This document shows positions 35,243-48,012 of a stretch of 64,000 nucleotides of DNA, in pieces. The stretch is from Pantoea eucalypti (GTDB lineage Bacteria; Pseudomonadota; Gammaproteobacteria; Enterobacterales; Enterobacteriaceae). The notes under the pieces are model-generated. The model made no database searches. It was given only the letters and a program-made list of their open reading frames with translations, and had not been told where the DNA came from. Numbering within the stretch: the stretch's first letter is position 1; each line of letters starts with the position of its first letter. The DNA is taken from the NCBI RefSeq assembly GCF_009646115.1, contig NZ_CP045720.1, positions 992,001-1,056,000 on the forward strand, written 5' to 3'. Position numbers and translations under genes: made by a program.

Positions 35243-36846
35243 CCCGGTGGTGTCAGAATGGTCGGCAGCGCCTCTGGCAGTAAATCCGGGTAGTCGCGGA
35301 TAAAGTGCAGGCCACGGCTCTCTTTCCGCTCCAGCGCGCAGCGCACCATCAGGTCAGCGACCTGGACCAGGTTACGCAGCTCCAGCAGATTATTGGAGAG
35401 GCGGAAATGGCAATAATATTCGTCGATCTCCTGCTGAAGCAGGTTAATGCGGCGCAACGCCCGCTCCAGACGCCGGGTCGTGCGGACAATACCGACATAA
35501 TCCCACATAAATAGCCTCAGCTCGTGCCAGTTATGCTGTATTACCACGCGCTCATCGGCGTCATCGACCTGGCTTTCATCCCATGCAGGCAATGCAGTAA
35601 CGGCTTCAATGGCGGGCAGCGTCTTGATCAGCGCTTCTGCCGCAGACCAGCCATAAACCAGACACTCCAGCAGTGAATTCGAAGCCATGCGATTAGCGCC
35701 GTGCAGGCCGGTGTAACTCACCTCACCGATGGCATAGAGCCCATTGACGTCAGTCTGACCATGCTGATCGACCATGACACCGCCACAGGTGTAATGGGCG
35801 GCAGGCACAATCGGGATGGGCTCTTTGGTCAGGTCAAAGCCAAACGTCAGCAACTTCTCATAGATCATCGGGAAGTGCGCGCGAACAAATTCTTCAGGCT
35901 GGTGGCTGATATCCAGATACATACAGTCGACACCCAGCCGCTTCATTTCATGATCGATGGCCCGTGCGACGATATCGCGCGGAGCCAGTTCGGCACGCTC
36001 ATCAAAATCGGGCATGAAACGACTGCCATCGGGACGCAGCAGCCAGGCACCTTCACCGCGTAACGCTTCGGTTAACAGGAAATTCTGCGCCTGCGGATGA
36101 AACAGGCAGGTTGGGTGGAACTGGTTAAATTCCAGATTGGCGACCCGACAGCCCGCGCGCCACGCCATGGCGATGCCATCACCGGAGGCGATATCGGGGT
36201 TGGTGGTGTATTGATAGACTTTGGCGGCACCGCCGGTGGCGACCACAACGGCTCGTGCCCGACAGGTTTCGACCCGCTCGCGATTACGGTTCCAGATCCA
36301 CGCACCGACCACCCGGCGTGTGCCCGGCAGGCCGATTTTATCTGAAAGAATCAGGTCGACCGCATTGGTACGTTCGAGAATCCGGATGTTGGGGTGGCTG
36401 AGCGCCTGACTCACCAGCGTGGTTTCAACCGCGTGACCGGTGGCGTCAGCGCTGTGCAGGATGCGACGATGACTGTGGCCGCCTTCGCGCGTCAGGTGAT
36501 AGCGCATATCGCCCGCTGCCTGCGGGTCGAGATCAAACGCGACGCCGTTGTCGATCAGCCACTGTACGCAATGCCGGGCATTACTGGCAATAAACGAGAC
36601 CGCATCACGGTCGCATAAACCTGCGCCAGCAATCAGCGTATCTTCGATGTGCGACTCAATGCTATCCGTCTCATCAAACACCGCAGCAATACCGCCCTGA
36701 GCATAGAGCGTTGAACCCTCATTCACCTGCGCTTTACTGAGTACGGTCACCTGACAATGCTTCGCCAGCCGTAACGCCAGCGACAGACCGGCGGCACCGC
36801 TGCCAACAATTAATACATCGCACTCATAATCCGGGGTCACATTCAT
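35227..36846 (-). CDS. nadB: L-aspartate oxidase
   Basis: A 539-residue FAD enzyme of the first step of quinolinate/NAD biosynthesis. The N-terminal dinucleotide fold [18 protein letters not shown], the substrate-pocket [13 protein letters not shown] block and the C-terminal segment with [18 protein letters not shown] are present. I use the ATG at 36846 ([15 protein letters not shown]), one of three adjacent ATGs; earlier ones lack a ribosome site. Divergent from rpoE. Confidence 0.95.
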   Translation of the reverse strand: MNVTPDYECDVLIVGSGAAGLSLALRLAKHCQVTVLSKAQVNEGSTLYAQGGIAAVFDETDSIESHIEDTLIAGAGLCDRDAVSFIASNARHCVQWLIDNGVAFDLDPQAAGDMRYHLTREGGHSHRRILHSADATGHAVETTLVSQALSHPNIRILERTNAVDLILSDKIGLPGTRRVVGAWIWNRNRERVETCRARAVVVATGGAAKVYQYTTNPDIASGDGIAMAWRAGCRVANLEFNQFHPTCLFHPQAQNFLLTEALRGEGAWLLRPDGSRFMPDFDERAELAPRDIVARAIDHEMKRLGVDCMYLDISHQPEEFVRAHFPMIYEKLLTFGFDLTKEPIPIVPAAHYTCGGVMVDQHGQTDVNGLYAIGEVSYTGLHGANRMASNSLLECLVYGWSAAEALIKTLPAIEAVTALPAWDESQVDDADERVVIQHNWHELRLFMWDYVGIVRTTRRLERALRRINLLQQEIDEYYCHFRLSNNLLELRNLVQVADLMVRCALERKESRGLHFIRDYPDLLPEALPTILTPPGYMKR

Positions 36847-37258
36847 CATAATGTTTAATTTACTAAACAAGAATACGTCTGAGCATAAGCGCAATAGGGG
36901 TTTCTGTGAAGTATTTTAAACACCAGCTCACGCTATTCGGCAGTGAATTTCCCAAAGTTACCTATAATCAGTAAGTTAAAAACGGGCTGCTAACGAGGTG
37001 GTTTTTTATAGCAAACTTATTAAACCTAAAGGATTTAATGATGAAAAAGCTCTTGTCATAGGTTACTCTGCCTGCGATTTACGCGCCTGACACTGAACGA
37101 AAACGAACAACCTGTGTAATGGCTATTGGCGTGTTAAATATCAGGGCGAGAAGTGAACTTCGCACCACATCACAACTCTAAGCGCATGCTTGCTCAGAAC
37201 ATGAGATGTGCTGGCAGTTACTTTTGCATATGAAAAATTTGGGGAGACATTACCTCGG
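36847..37258. other. Divergent control region between nadB and rpoE
   Basis: About 410 bases with promoters for both genes. On the rpoE side a sigma-E-type promoter is visible (see separate entry), and short leader ORFs exist, such as 37186-37233 (15 codons, stop 26 bases before rpoE), that I cannot confirm. Confidence 0.5.
37155..37181 (+). promoter_or_regulatory. Sigma-E promoter of rpoE (autoregulation)
   Basis: GAACTT (37155-37160) and TCTAA (37177-37181), separated by 16 bases, match the sigma-E -35/-10 pattern. About 78 bases before the rpoE ATG, so sigma-E would drive its own operon. Confidence 0.7.
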
Positions 37259-37834
37259 ATGAGCGAGCAGTTAACGGATCAGGTCCTTGTCGAGCGGGTA
37301 CAGAAGGGAGATCAAAAATCGTTCAACTTACTGGTAATTCGTTACCAGCATAAAGTGGCGAGTCTGGTTTCACGCTATGTTCCCTCGGGCGACGTCCCTG
37401 ATGTAGTACAGGAATCGTTTATTAAAGCGTATCGCGCACTGGACTCATTCCGGGGCGATAGCGCGTTTTATACCTGGCTGTACCGCATTGCGGTTAACAC
37501 AGCGAAAAATTACCTGGTTGCTCAGGGGCGACGTCCGCCATCCAGCGATGTGGATGCGATTGACGCAGAAAATTTCGAAAGTGCGGGTGCATTAAAAGAA
37601 ATTTCGAACCCTGAGAACTTAATGTTGTCTGACGAATTGAAACAAATTGTCTTTCGTACCATCGAGGCGCTACCTGAGGACTTGCGTATGGCAATCACCC
37701 TCAGGGAACTGGACGGTCTGAGTTATGAAGAGATCGCCGTCATTATGGATTGCCCGGTAGGCACTGTTCGATCACGTATCTTTCGTGCGCGAGAGGCCAT
37801 TGATAACAAAGTTCAACCGCTTATCCAACGTTAG
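37259..37834 (+). CDS. rpoE: RNA polymerase sigma factor E
   Basis: A 191-residue ECF sigma factor that controls the envelope-stress response. Region 2 (FIKAYRALDSFRGDSAFYTWLYRIA) and region 4 (REMDGLSYEEIAVIMDCPVGTVRSRI, split here as LSYEEIAVIMDC and VGTVRSRIF) are clear. I start at 37259 (MSEQLTDQVLVERVQ), which follows GGGGAG; a GTG at 37208 extends the frame but is the leader. First gene of the rpoE-rseA-rseB-rseC operon. Confidence 0.97.
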   Translation: MSEQLTDQVLVERVQKGDQKSFNLLVIRYQHKVASLVSRYVPSGDVPDVVQESFIKAYRALDSFRGDSAFYTWLYRIAVNTAKNYLVAQGRRPPSSDVDAIDAENFESAGALKEISNPENLMLSDELKQIVFRTIEALPEDLRMAITLRELDGLSYEEIAVIMDCPVGTVRSRIFRAREAIDNKVQPLIQR

Positions 37835-37864
37835 TGATAACGGCTACTGGAAGGGTACATAGGC

Positions 37865-38518
37865 ATGCAGAAAGAAAAACTTTCCGCTTTAATGGATGGT
37901 GAGACCTTAGATAACGAGCTGTTTTCCGCCTTGTCTAAGGACGCAGAATTACAGAAAAGCTGGGCGAGCTATCATCTCATCCGCGATACAATGCGTGGTG
38001 ATACAGGCGATGTCCTGCATTTCGATATCTCTGCGCGCGTCGCTGCTGCCATCGAAAAAGAACCTAAACGTTCGGTCACTACGCTGATCCCTGAAGCTCA
38101 GCCAGAGCCTTCCCGCTGGGAAAAAATGCCGTTCTGGAAAAAAGCGCGTCCATGGGCTGCGCAACTGACTCAGGTGGGTGTGGCTGCCTGCGTTTCGCTG
38201 GCCGTGATCGTGGGTGTTCAGCACTACAATCAGCCGGCAGGCAGTGCCACGCAAACCTCTGACTCTCCGGTATTTAATACCATGCCGATGATGGGGAAAG
38301 CGTCGCCGGTGAGCCTGGGTGTGCCGTCAGATGCGTTTGATACAAACAGCTCAAACCAGCAGGTTCAGGACCAGCGTCGTCGCGTAAATGCGATGCTGCA
38401 GGACTATGAACTGCAACGTCGCCTGCATGCTGACCAGCTGCAGATTGAAACCAATGCGCCAAAACAGGCGCAGGTTGATGTTCCCGGAAACCAATCATTA
38501 GGACAGCAGCAGCAGTAA
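37865..38518 (+). CDS. rseA: Anti-sigma-E factor
   Basis: A 217-residue inner-membrane protein that holds RpoE inactive and is degraded by DegS/RseP on envelope stress. The N-terminal cytoplasmic domain begins MQKEKLSALMDGETLDNEL, the transmembrane helix is ~101-118 (TQVGVAACVSLAVIVGV), and the periplasmic part contains the Q-rich region. The TAATGA-type overlap with rseB at 38518 couples the two genes. Confidence 0.95.
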   Translation: MQKEKLSALMDGETLDNELFSALSKDAELQKSWASYHLIRDTMRGDTGDVLHFDISARVAAAIEKEPKRSVTTLIPEAQPEPSRWEKMPFWKKARPWAAQLTQVGVAACVSLAVIVGVQHYNQPAGSATQTSDSPVFNTMPMMGKASPVSLGVPSDAFDTNSSNQQVQDQRRRVNAMLQDYELQRRLHADQLQIETNAPKQAQVDVPGNQSLGQQQQ

Positions 38519-39474
38519 TGAAGCCGCTTTGGTATGCTGTTAGCCTGCTGACAGGCAGTCTGTTATGGTCATCTGCCGCCCCGGCGCAAACTACCGCGTC
38601 CGGGGCGTTATTGCAGCAGATGGAGCAGGCAAGTCAGAATCTCAACTACGAATTCGCCTATATCAACGTCTCGCGCATCGGCATTGAATCGCTGCGTTAT
38701 CGTCACGCAGTGATCGATAACCGGATATTCGCGCAGTTGTTACAGATGGACGGGCCTCGCCGGGAAGTTATCCAGCGTGGCAATGATATCAGCTACTTCG
38801 AACCCGGCCTCGATCCCTTTTCGCTTCCCGGCAATCATATTATCGATGCCTTACCCTCGGTAATTTTTGCTGACTTCACCAAACTTGCCTCAGCCTACGA
38901 TTTTATTACCGTAGGGCGCTCCCGCATTGCCGATCAAATGTGTGATGTAATGCGTATCGTTTCCCGTGACGGCACCCGTTACAGCTATGTGGTCTGGCTG
39001 GATGTGGACACCAAACTGCCGCTGCGAATCGACCTGCTTGATCGTGATGGCGAAACGCTGGAGCAGTTCCGCGTGATCAGCTTTGCGGTGGATGAAGGGG
39101 TGCGTAATCTGATGCAGGGACTCGAGAAAGCGAATCTGCCTCCGTCGCTATCCGTGCCGAAAGGGGATGCGGTTACGCTTACCTGGCAACCTGGCTGGAT
39201 ACCTGCCGGCATGTCCCTGGTGTCGCAGAATCGCCGTACACTGCCGGGGCTGAACAAAAATATGGAGTCGAAGCTCTACAGCGATGGGCTGTTTAGTTTC
39301 GCCATCAACGTGACGCCAGCCGATAAAACCAGTCTGACGCAGACATTGCGCACTGGACGTCGTACGGTCCAGACCGTTGTGCGCAATAATAACGAAATTG
39401 CAGTGATTGGCGAATTGCCGCCCTCCACCGCAAAACGTATTGCGGACAGCATTGACCTGGGGTCACAAAAATGA
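38518..39474 (+). CDS. rseB: Sigma-E regulator, periplasmic
   Basis: A 318-residue periplasmic protein that binds RseA and senses lipopolysaccharide off-pathway signals. The signal peptide ends near APAQT (~22). Two-domain MucB/RseB fold: YEFAYINVSRIGIESLRYRHAVIDN in the N-terminal domain and NLMQGLEKANLPPSL in the linker. Overlaps rseA and rseC by one and four bases, consistent with an operon. Confidence 0.94.
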   Translation: MKPLWYAVSLLTGSLLWSSAAPAQTTASGALLQQMEQASQNLNYEFAYINVSRIGIESLRYRHAVIDNRIFAQLLQMDGPRREVIQRGNDISYFEPGLDPFSLPGNHIIDALPSVIFADFTKLASAYDFITVGRSRIADQMCDVMRIVSRDGTRYSYVVWLDVDTKLPLRIDLLDRDGETLEQFRVISFAVDEGVRNLMQGLEKANLPPSLSVPKGDAVTLTWQPGWIPAGMSLVSQNRRTLPGLNKNMESKLYSDGLFSFAINVTPADKTSLTQTLRTGRRTVQTVVRNNNEIAVIGELPPSTAKRIADSIDLGSQK

Positions 39475-39935
39475 TGAGAGAATGGGCCACCGTAGTGGCA
39501 TGGCAGGATGGCATCGCCACACTGCATACCGAAGCAAAAACGTCCTGCAACAGTTGCCAGGCGCGTAAAGGCTGTGGCAGTCATATGCTGAATAAACTCG
39601 GTCCAAAAAACGCCCATGTGATGCAAATCGCCAGCAGTAAGCCGCTGCAACCTGGACAACGCATCGAGCTCGGCATCAAAGAGAGCAGCCTGCTTGGTTC
39701 AGCACTGCTGGTCTATATGACGCCGCTGTCTGGTCTTTTCCTGGTGGCCGGTCTGTTTCAGGCGCTGTTTAACAGCGATCTGGCTGCGGCCTGCGGTGCG
39801 CTGCTGGGTGGCATCGGCGGTTTTATTGTTGCTAAAGGTGTTTCAATGAAATTTGGCGACCGTGAAGCTTTTCAGCCGGTCATTCTGAGCATTGCCTTGC
39901 CTCCTGATGCGCTGCGTGTTGAAAGCGAAGCGTAA
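39471..39935 (+). CDS. rseC: SoxR-reducing / sigma-E regulator RseC
   Basis: A 154-residue inner-membrane protein with two helices (~74-93 and ~101-120, LVYMTPLSGLFLVAGLFQAL and ACGALLGGIGGFIVAKGV). The N-terminal CNSCQARKGCGSH motif holds the conserved cysteines. It overlaps the rseB stop. Reported to influence sigma-E and SoxR activity; molecular mechanism remains unclear. Confidence 0.94.
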   Translation: MMREWATVVAWQDGIATLHTEAKTSCNSCQARKGCGSHMLNKLGPKNAHVMQIASSKPLQPGQRIELGIKESSLLGSALLVYMTPLSGLFLVAGLFQALFNSDLAAACGALLGGIGGFIVAKGVSMKFGDREAFQPVILSIALPPDALRVESEA

Positions 39936-40153
39936 CGTACGTCCAGGCCGCGCATCTCGCGGCCTTTGTCCATTCTGCTTTGCGCAGATATCTGTTTCGC
40001 TTCCACCACGTTCCATTCTTTTATGCGCGGCGTTAACAGTGTAATATGCGTCGTCATTAATGAGGCTGACAGGATTGTGGGTAAAGAGCGATCTTCCTGA
40101 ATGTGTCTGTGCTCAGGTTTTCAACTGAATTTTAAGCGAAGATATCCCAATAA

Positions 40154-41953
40154 ATGAAGCACATAAGAAATTTCTCCATCATCGCTCATATCGACCATGG
40201 TAAATCTACGCTCTCTGACCGTCTGATTCAGATCTGTGGCGGACTCACCGCTCGTGAAATGGCTGCGCAGGTTCTCGACTCTATGGATCTGGAGCGTGAG
40301 CGTGGGATCACCATCAAAGCCCAGAGCGTGACACTCGATTACCACGCGAAGGACGGCCAAACTTACCAGCTCAATTTCATCGATACCCCAGGCCACGTAG
40401 ACTTCTCTTATGAAGTTTCCCGCTCACTGGCCGCCTGTGAAGGCGCGCTGCTGGTGGTGGATGCCGGTCAGGGTGTTGAAGCGCAGACACTGGCGAACTG
40501 CTATACCGCGATGGAGATGGATCTGGAAGTGGTGCCGGTTCTGAACAAGATTGACCTGCCAGCTGCCGATCCCGATCGTGCCGCGCAGGAAATTGAAGAT
40601 ATCGTCGGCATCGATGCAACGGATGCCGTGCGCTGCTCAGCCAAGACCGGCGTCGGCGTACCCGAAGTGCTGGAGCGCTTAGTGCGTGATATTCCGCCGC
40701 CGGAAGGCGATCCGGAAGGTCCGCTGCAGGCACTGATTATCGACTCCTGGTTTGATAACTATCTGGGCGTTGTTTCTCTGGTGCGTGTGAAAAATGGCAC
40801 CATGCGTAAAGGCGACAAGATTAAAGTCCTGAGCACCGGCCAGGTTTATAACGCTGACCGTCTGGGAATTTTCACTCCGAAGCGTGTGGATCGTAATGAA
40901 CTGAACTGCGGTGAAGTCGGCTGGCTGGTCTGCGCTATCAAAGATATCCTTGGCGCGCCGGTAGGCGATACCCTGACTACCGCGCGTAACCCGGCAGACA
41001 AAGCGCTGCCAGGCTTCAAAAAAGTGAAGCCGCAGGTTTATGCCGGTCTGTTCCCAATCAGCTCTGACGACTATGAAGCGTTCCGTGATGCGCTCGGCAA
41101 GCTGAGCCTGAACGATGCCTCGCTGTTCTATGAGCCAGAAAGCTCAACCGCCCTGGGCTTTGGTTTCCGCTGCGGCTTCCTTGGCCTGCTGCACATGGAG
41201 ATCATTCAGGAGCGCCTGGAGCGCGAATACGATCTCGATCTGATCACCACCGCGCCGACGGTGGTGTATGAAGTCGTGACTACCAGTGGCGAGATCGTTC
41301 ATGTTGACAGCCCATCTAAGCTGCCTGCGCTGAACAATATCGAAGAGCTGCGTGAACCGATTGCGGAATGTCACATGCTGCTGCCACAGGAGTATCTGGG
41401 CAACGTCATCACGCTGTGTATTGAGAAGCGTGGCGTGCAGACCAACATGGTTTACCACGGCAATCAGGTGGCACTGACGTACGAAATTCCGATGGCAGAG
41501 GTGGTACTCGACTTCTTTGACCGTCTGAAATCAACCTCGCGCGGTTATGCCTCGCTGGATTACAACTTTAAACGTTTCCAGCCTTCAGACATGGTGCGCG
41601 TTGACGTACTGATTAACTCTGAACGTGTGGATGCGCTGGCGCTGATCACTCACCGCGACAACGCACCTTATCGCGGACGCGATCTGGTTGAGAAAATGAA
41701 AGATCTCATCCCGCGTCAGCAGTTTGATATTGCGATTCAGGCTGCCATCGGCAACCACATTATCGCGCGTTCAACGGTTAAACAGCTGCGTAAAAACGTA
41801 CTCGCCAAGTGTTATGGCGGTGACGTGAGCCGTAAGAAGAAACTTCTGCAGAAACAGAAAGACGGTAAGAAGCGTATGAAGCAGGTTGGTAACGTTGAGC
41901 TGCCACAGGAAGCGTTCCTCGCCATTCTGCATGTCGGTAAGGACAGCAAATAA
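40154..41953 (+). CDS. lepA: Elongation factor 4 (LepA)
   Basis: A 599-residue ribosome-binding GTPase. G1 AHIDHGKST (11-19), G2 region with RGITIK, G3 DTPGH (~77-81), G4 NKID (~131-134), then the LepA-specific C-terminal domain ending in HVGKDSK. Back-translocates or stabilises stalled ribosomes, in vivo role debated. First gene of the lepA-lepB-rnc-era-recO-pdxJ-acpS cluster; lepB follows after 9 bases. Confidence 0.97.
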   Translation: MKHIRNFSIIAHIDHGKSTLSDRLIQICGGLTAREMAAQVLDSMDLERERGITIKAQSVTLDYHAKDGQTYQLNFIDTPGHVDFSYEVSRSLAACEGALLVVDAGQGVEAQTLANCYTAMEMDLEVVPVLNKIDLPAADPDRAAQEIEDIVGIDATDAVRCSAKTGVGVPEVLERLVRDIPPPEGDPEGPLQALIIDSWFDNYLGVVSLVRVKNGTMRKGDKIKVLSTGQVYNADRLGIFTPKRVDRNELNCGEVGWLVCAIKDILGAPVGDTLTTARNPADKALPGFKKVKPQVYAGLFPISSDDYEAFRDALGKLSLNDASLFYEPESSTALGFGFRCGFLGLLHMEIIQERLEREYDLDLITTAPTVVYEVVTTSGEIVHVDSPSKLPALNNIEELREPIAECHMLLPQEYLGNVITLCIEKRGVQTNMVYHGNQVALTYEIPMAEVVLDFFDRLKSTSRGYASLDYNFKRFQPSDMVRVDVLINSERVDALALITHRDNAPYRGRDLVEKMKDLIPRQQFDIAIQAAIGNHIIARSTVKQLRKNVLAKCYGGDVSRKKKLLQKQKDGKKRMKQVGNVELPQEAFLAILHVGKDSK

Positions 41954-41962
41954 GGATTTCCA

Positions 41963-42937
41963 ATGGCTAATATGTTCGCCCTGATTCTGGCGATAGCGAC
42001 GCTGATTACTGGCATCGTATGGGTAATAGATCGTTTTAAATGGGCACCTGCGCGTCGCGCTAAACAGGCTGAGGTTCAGGCCCAGACCGGCAACGCGCTC
42101 GATAGCAAAACGCTGGCGAAGGTTGCTGCCAAGCCAGGCTGGGTTGAGACCACCGCGTCTGTGTTCCCGGTGCTGGCGGTGGTGTTCATCGTGCGTTCGT
42201 TTATCTACGAACCGTTCCAGATTCCCTCTGGCTCGATGATGCCAACGCTGCTGATTGGTGACTTTATCCTGGTGGAGAAATTCGCTTACGGTATCAAAGA
42301 TCCGATTACCCAGACGACGCTGATCCCAACCGGTCAGCCGAAGCGCGGCGATATCGCGGTATTTAAATACCCGAAAGATCCGAGCCTGGATTATATTAAG
42401 CGCGTTATCGGCCTGCCGGGCGACAAAGTCATCTATGATCCTTACAGCAAAACCCTGACGGTAAAACCGACCTGCAGCGACGACAAAGCCTGTGATACGG
42501 CGCTGGCGGTGACTTACACCGATATTGAGCCAAGCAACTTTATTCAGACCTTTAGCGGTTTTGATGGCAACGAAACCGGCAACGGTTTTTATCAGGTGCC
42601 GCAGGGCGATACTATGCGCGGAGGTCTGCGCCTGGCCACCCGCAAAGAGACCATCGGTAACGTGACGCATGACATTCTGCTGGTAAACGAAGCGCAGAGT
42701 CAGGCAGGCATGTATTATCAGCAGCCGGGTCAGCCGCAGTCGAGCTGGGTCGTGCCGAAAGGGCAATACTTCATGATGGGCGACAACCGTGATAACAGCG
42801 CCGACAGCCGTTACTGGGGCTTTGTCCCGGAGCGTAATCTGGTCGGTAAAGCGGTCGCTATCTGGATGAGCTTTGAGAAACAAGAAGGCCAGTGGCCTAC
42901 CGGCGTGCGATTCAGTCGCATCGGCGGTATCCACTAA
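41963..42937 (+). CDS. lepB: Signal peptidase I
   Basis: A 324-residue inner-membrane serine/lysine protease that removes Sec signal peptides. Two N-terminal membrane segments (~4-22 and ~58-77) lead to the catalytic serine in QIPSGSMMPTL (~88-98) and the catalytic lysine in DYIKRVIGLPGD (~142-153). The conserved MGDNRDNSADSRYWGFVP block (~270-287) is intact. Co-transcribed with lepA. Confidence 0.96.
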   Translation: MANMFALILAIATLITGIVWVIDRFKWAPARRAKQAEVQAQTGNALDSKTLAKVAAKPGWVETTASVFPVLAVVFIVRSFIYEPFQIPSGSMMPTLLIGDFILVEKFAYGIKDPITQTTLIPTGQPKRGDIAVFKYPKDPSLDYIKRVIGLPGDKVIYDPYSKTLTVKPTCSDDKACDTALAVTYTDIEPSNFIQTFSGFDGNETGNGFYQVPQGDTMRGGLRLATRKETIGNVTHDILLVNEAQSQAGMYYQQPGQPQSSWVVPKGQYFMMGDNRDNSADSRYWGFVPERNLVGKAVAIWMSFEKQEGQWPTGVRFSRIGGIH

Positions 42938-42954
42938 CAACATTGTCTGATTAA

Positions 42955-43749
<795 letters not shown>

Positions 43750-43894
43750 GTCTGTCGGGGTGACCGTGCCGGAGCGGCACACAGTGAATCATCCTTTGGC
43801 AGTTCTGTCCCGGCGTCAGAAGACGCTGAATGACACACGATTCAAATAGCACTTTTTCAGCGCCGTATCATGCGCTGAACAACTCAGGATTCGA

Positions 43895-44800
43895 ATGAGC
43901 GAAAACGTTACTTATTGCGGCTTTGTCGCGATTGTTGGCCGACCAAACGTCGGTAAATCCACCTTACTGAACCAGTTACTGGGGCAGAAGGTGTCGATCA
44001 CCTCGCGTAAGCCACAAACCACGCGCCACCGCATCATGGGCATTCACACCGAGGGCGAATATCAGGCGATCTACGTCGATACTCCGGGTCTGCACATGGA
44101 AGAGAAGCGTGCCATTAACCGTCTGATGAACCGCGCAGCCAGCAGTTCGATTGGTGACGTAGAGCTGGTGATCTTCGTGGTTGAAGGCACCCGCTGGACG
44201 CCAGATGACGAGATGGTCTTAAACAAACTGCGCGACAACAAAGTGCCGGTCGTGCTGGCGATCAACAAGGTCGATAATATCCAGGATAAAAGCATTCTGC
44301 TGCCGCATCTCCAGTTCCTGAGCCAGCAGATGAACTTCCTCGATATCGTGCCTATCTCTGCTGAGAGCGGCAAAAACGTCGATACCATTGCGGCGATTAC
44401 CCGCAAGCATCTGCCACAGGCCGATCATCACTTCCCGGAAGATTACATCACTGACCGTTCACAGCGCTTCATGGCGTCAGAGATGATCCGTGAAAAACTG
44501 ATGCGCTTCCTGGGCGCTGAACTGCCTTACTCTGTCACGGTTGAGATTGAGCGCTTCGTTACCAACGAACGCGGCGGTTACGATATCCATGGTCTGATCC
44601 TGGTTGAGCGTGAAGGGCAGAAGAAGATGGTGATTGGCAACAAAGGCGCCAAAATCAAAGTCATCGGAACCGAAGCGCGCAGGGACATGGAAGAGATGTT
44701 CGAAGCGAAAGTGCATCTCGAACTGTGGGTGAAAGTGAAATCCGGCTGGGCAGATGACGAACGTGCACTGCGCAGCCTGGGTTATACAGACGATCTCTGA
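43895..44800 (+). CDS. era: Ribosome-assembly GTPase Era
   Basis: A 301-residue essential GTPase that binds 16S rRNA. G1 GRPNVGKST (~15-23), G3 DTPG, G4 NKVD, and the C-terminal KH domain containing [14 protein letters not shown] (~246-259) are all intact. It is 4 bases upstream of recO and follows rnc. Confidence 0.96.
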   Translation: MSENVTYCGFVAIVGRPNVGKSTLLNQLLGQKVSITSRKPQTTRHRIMGIHTEGEYQAIYVDTPGLHMEEKRAINRLMNRAASSSIGDVELVIFVVEGTRWTPDDEMVLNKLRDNKVPVVLAINKVDNIQDKSILLPHLQFLSQQMNFLDIVPISAESGKNVDTIAAITRKHLPQADHHFPEDYITDRSQRFMASEMIREKLMRFLGAELPYSVTVEIERFVTNERGGYDIHGLILVEREGQKKMVIGNKGAKIKVIGTEARRDMEEMFEAKVHLELWVKVKSGWADDERALRSLGYTDDL

Positions 44801-44804
44801 TTCA

Positions 44805-45533
44805 ATGGAAGGCTGGCAACGCGCCTTTGTGCTGCATAGTCGTCCCTTCAGCGAAACCAGCCTGCTGCTCGACCTGTTCAGCGAAAGTGAAGGACGGGTT
44901 CGGGTACTGGCCAAGGGCGCGCGTTCCCGGCGTTCCAACCTGAAAGGCGCGTTACAGCCTTTTACCCCGCTGCTGGTTCGCTGGAGCGGGCGCGGGGAAG
45001 TTAAAACCCTGCGCAATGCCGAAGCGGTGTCGCTGGCTTTACCGCTCAGCGGCATCACGCTTTACTGCGGTCTCTACGTCAATGAGCTGGTCTCACGCGT
45101 ATTGCAGCAGGAATCTCCCTTCCCGGAACTCTTCTTCGACTATCTCAACTGTCTTCAGGCGTTAGCCTCAACACACGGTAAGCCCGAACCGGCACTGCGA
45201 CGATTTGAACTGGCGCTGCTCGGTCACCTGGGTTACGGCGTCGACTTCCTGCACTGCGCCGGCAGCGGCGAGCCGGTCAGCGACGATATGACCTACAGCT
45301 ATCGCGAAGAGCGGGGTTTTATCGCCAGCCTGGTGGTGAACAATCGCAGCTTTACCGGACGGGAGCTGCACGCCCTGTGTGAGCGAGAGTTTCCGGATGC
45401 CGACACCCTGCGTGCCGCGAAGCGCTTTACGCGCATCGCCCTGAAGCCTTATCTTGGTGGCAAGCCGCTGAAAAGTCAGGAGCTGTTCCGCCAGTTTATC
45501 CCGAAGAAAAAGCCCGAACAGGCAGAAGAATAG
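44805..45533 (+). CDS. recO: DNA repair protein RecO
   Basis: A 242-residue recombination mediator that helps RecR load RecA at gaps. The OB-fold start [20 protein letters not shown] and the helical C-terminal domain ending KKKPEQAEE are as expected. The ATG at 44805 follows the era stop by four bases and is the usual start; an earlier ATG at 44754 is inside era. Confidence 0.94.
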   Translation: MEGWQRAFVLHSRPFSETSLLLDLFSESEGRVRVLAKGARSRRSNLKGALQPFTPLLVRWSGRGEVKTLRNAEAVSLALPLSGITLYCGLYVNELVSRVLQQESPFPELFFDYLNCLQALASTHGKPEPALRRFELALLGHLGYGVDFLHCAGSGEPVSDDMTYSYREERGFIASLVVNNRSFTGRELHALCEREFPDADTLRAAKRFTRIALKPYLGGKPLKSQELFRQFIPKKKPEQAEE

Positions 45534-45605
45534 CGCTGGTCGTACCGCCTGTTTATATTTGCGCGGTACACTCAACATCACGATGGAAAAGAAGTGAGGA
45601 TGGTC

Positions 45606-46336
45606 ATGGCTGAGTTGCTGTTAGGCGTCAATATCGATCACATTGCCACGGTGCGTAACGCGCGTGGGACAAACTATCCCGATCCGGTACAGGCGGCGTT
45701 TATCGCCGAGCAGGCAGGCGCAGACGGCATTACCGTGCACCTGCGTGAAGATCGCCGTCACATCACCGATCGCGACGTGCGAATTCTGCGTGACACGATT
45801 CAGACGCGCATGAATCTGGAGATGGCGGTCACCGATGAGATGATCGGCATTGCCTGTGACATTCAGCCCCATTTCTGCTGCCTGGTGCCGGAAAAGCGTC
45901 AGGAAGTGACAACGGAAGGCGGACTGGATGTGGCGGGACAGCAGGAGAAGATGAACGCGGCCGTGCGACTGCTGAAGGATGCTGGCATTCTGGTTTCGCT
46001 GTTTATTGATGCCGATCACCGCCAGATCGAAGCCGCCGTTGCCACGGGTGCGCCTTACATCGAAATCCATACTGGCGCTTACGCCGAGGCACCCGAGGGA
46101 CTGGCGCGTGACGCTGAGCTGGCGCGCATTCGCCATGCCGCGACTTTTGCTGCCAGCCTGGGGCTCAAAGTTAACGCCGGTCATGGTCTGACCTACCACA
46201 ATGTGCTGCCGATTGCCGCGCTGCCGGAAATGCATGAGCTGAACATCGGCCATGCGATTATCGGGCGTGCAGTAATGAGTGGCCTGCCGGATGCAGTTAA
46301 AGAGATGAAGCAACTGCTGCGTGAAGCCCGTCGCTA

Positions 46337-46337
<1 letters not shown>
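45606..46337 (+). CDS. pdxJ: Pyridoxine 5'-phosphate synthase
   Basis: A 243-residue TIM-barrel enzyme of vitamin B6 biosynthesis that joins 1-deoxy-D-xylulose-5-phosphate and 3-amino-2-oxopropyl phosphate. It has [29 protein letters not shown] and [16 protein letters not shown] use ATG at 45606 (MAELLLGVN), the fifth codon of the open frame. Its stop overlaps the acpS start by one base (TAATG). Confidence 0.95.
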
Positions 46338-46998
<661 letters not shown>

Positions 46999-47017
46999 TT
47001 ATACGTGCTGACGCTGA

Positions 47018-47857
47018 TCAGACCAGCTTTTTCACCAGCGCTTCGCTGTGACGAATATGGCTGGACGCGCGCTCAGGATCGTTTTGCACCAGCGCCATAA
47101 ACAGCAGGTCGGTCAGAGCAAGCTGTGCCGTGGTTGAGGAGATCGCCGCGCTGCGGGTACTCTGCTCTTCCGCCACCGTATAAAGACAGTAACCGGCACT
47201 CTGCTGCAGTGTATTCGGCGTAAAACCCGTGAACGCCACCACATCTGCGCCCACCTGAACCGCTTCCTGCGCGGCCAGATTGATCTCTCGCCGTTCACCG
47301 GTGTAAGAGATGGCGAGCAGCACATCGCCAGGCCCCATCGCCTGCACGCTGGCCAGCAGGGCGTGCATATCCTGTTCCGCCACCGCATTAATGCCGATCT
47401 TCATCAGCTTCCAGGAGAAATCTTTCGCCACCAGGCCCGAGGCACCGATGCCTACCAGTAAAATACGGCGGGCATTTTTCAGCAGCTGTAACACGTCGTT
47501 GAGCTTTTCTTCGCTATTAATATCCAGGGTGGCGCGGATCGCTGAAAGCTTTTCTGTCAGCAGCTTTTCACCCACCATTTTAAGCGGGTCGTCGCTCAGA
47601 ATATGGTTATGCACGGTAATGGCATCCTTGTCCGCCAGTGACTCACTCAGGGCCAGCTTAAGCGCCGGAAAACCTTTATAGCCCAGCTTCTGAGCAAACT
47701 TCACTACGCTCGACTGACTGACGCCGGACTCTTCCGCCAGTTTTTGTGAACTCAGGTGACGCGCCCGATCGGGTTGCGACAGTAAAAAATCCGCGAGCCG
47801 ACGTTCGTTCAACGCCAGTCGTGGATAAAGCTGGCGAATGCGCAGCAAAGAACTCAT
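47018..47857 (-). CDS. yfhH: MurR/RpiR-family regulator YfhH
   Basis: A 279-residue regulator with an N-terminal RpiR helix-turn-helix (LAEESGVSQSSVVKFAQKLGYKG, ~42-64) and a C-terminal SIS sugar-phosphate-binding domain (ILLVGIGASGLVAKD and LLAISYTGERREI). The ATG at 47857 is the second in-frame start. Function and target genes of YfhH are not established. Divergent from pgpC. Confidence 0.9.
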   Translation of the reverse strand: MSSLLRIRQLYPRLALNERRLADFLLSQPDRARHLSSQKLAEESGVSQSSVVKFAQKLGYKGFPALKLALSESLADKDAITVHNHILSDDPLKMVGEKLLTEKLSAIRATLDINSEEKLNDVLQLLKNARRILLVGIGASGLVAKDFSWKLMKIGINAVAEQDMHALLASVQAMGPGDVLLAISYTGERREINLAAQEAVQVGADVVAFTGFTPNTLQQSAGYCLYTVAEEQSTRSAAISSTTAQLALTDLLFMALVQNDPERASSHIRHSEALVKKLV

Positions 47858-48012
47858 GCCCAATCCTCGTCATTCAGGGATAATCAATGAAGAATAAACT
47901 ATTCATCGGGCATTGTAGTCATCGGAATTAAAAATGACAGTCATCGCCGTACCGCCTGATGATGGCTACACTACTCTTTATCATTCCAGAACCAGCCATA
48001 AAGGAGAGTTGT

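Noticed and set aside
37186..37233. 15-codon leader ORF before rpoE (RseD-like)
   Set aside because: No ribosome site, and its start lies at or before the predicted sigma-E transcription start, so only a longer transcript could translate it.
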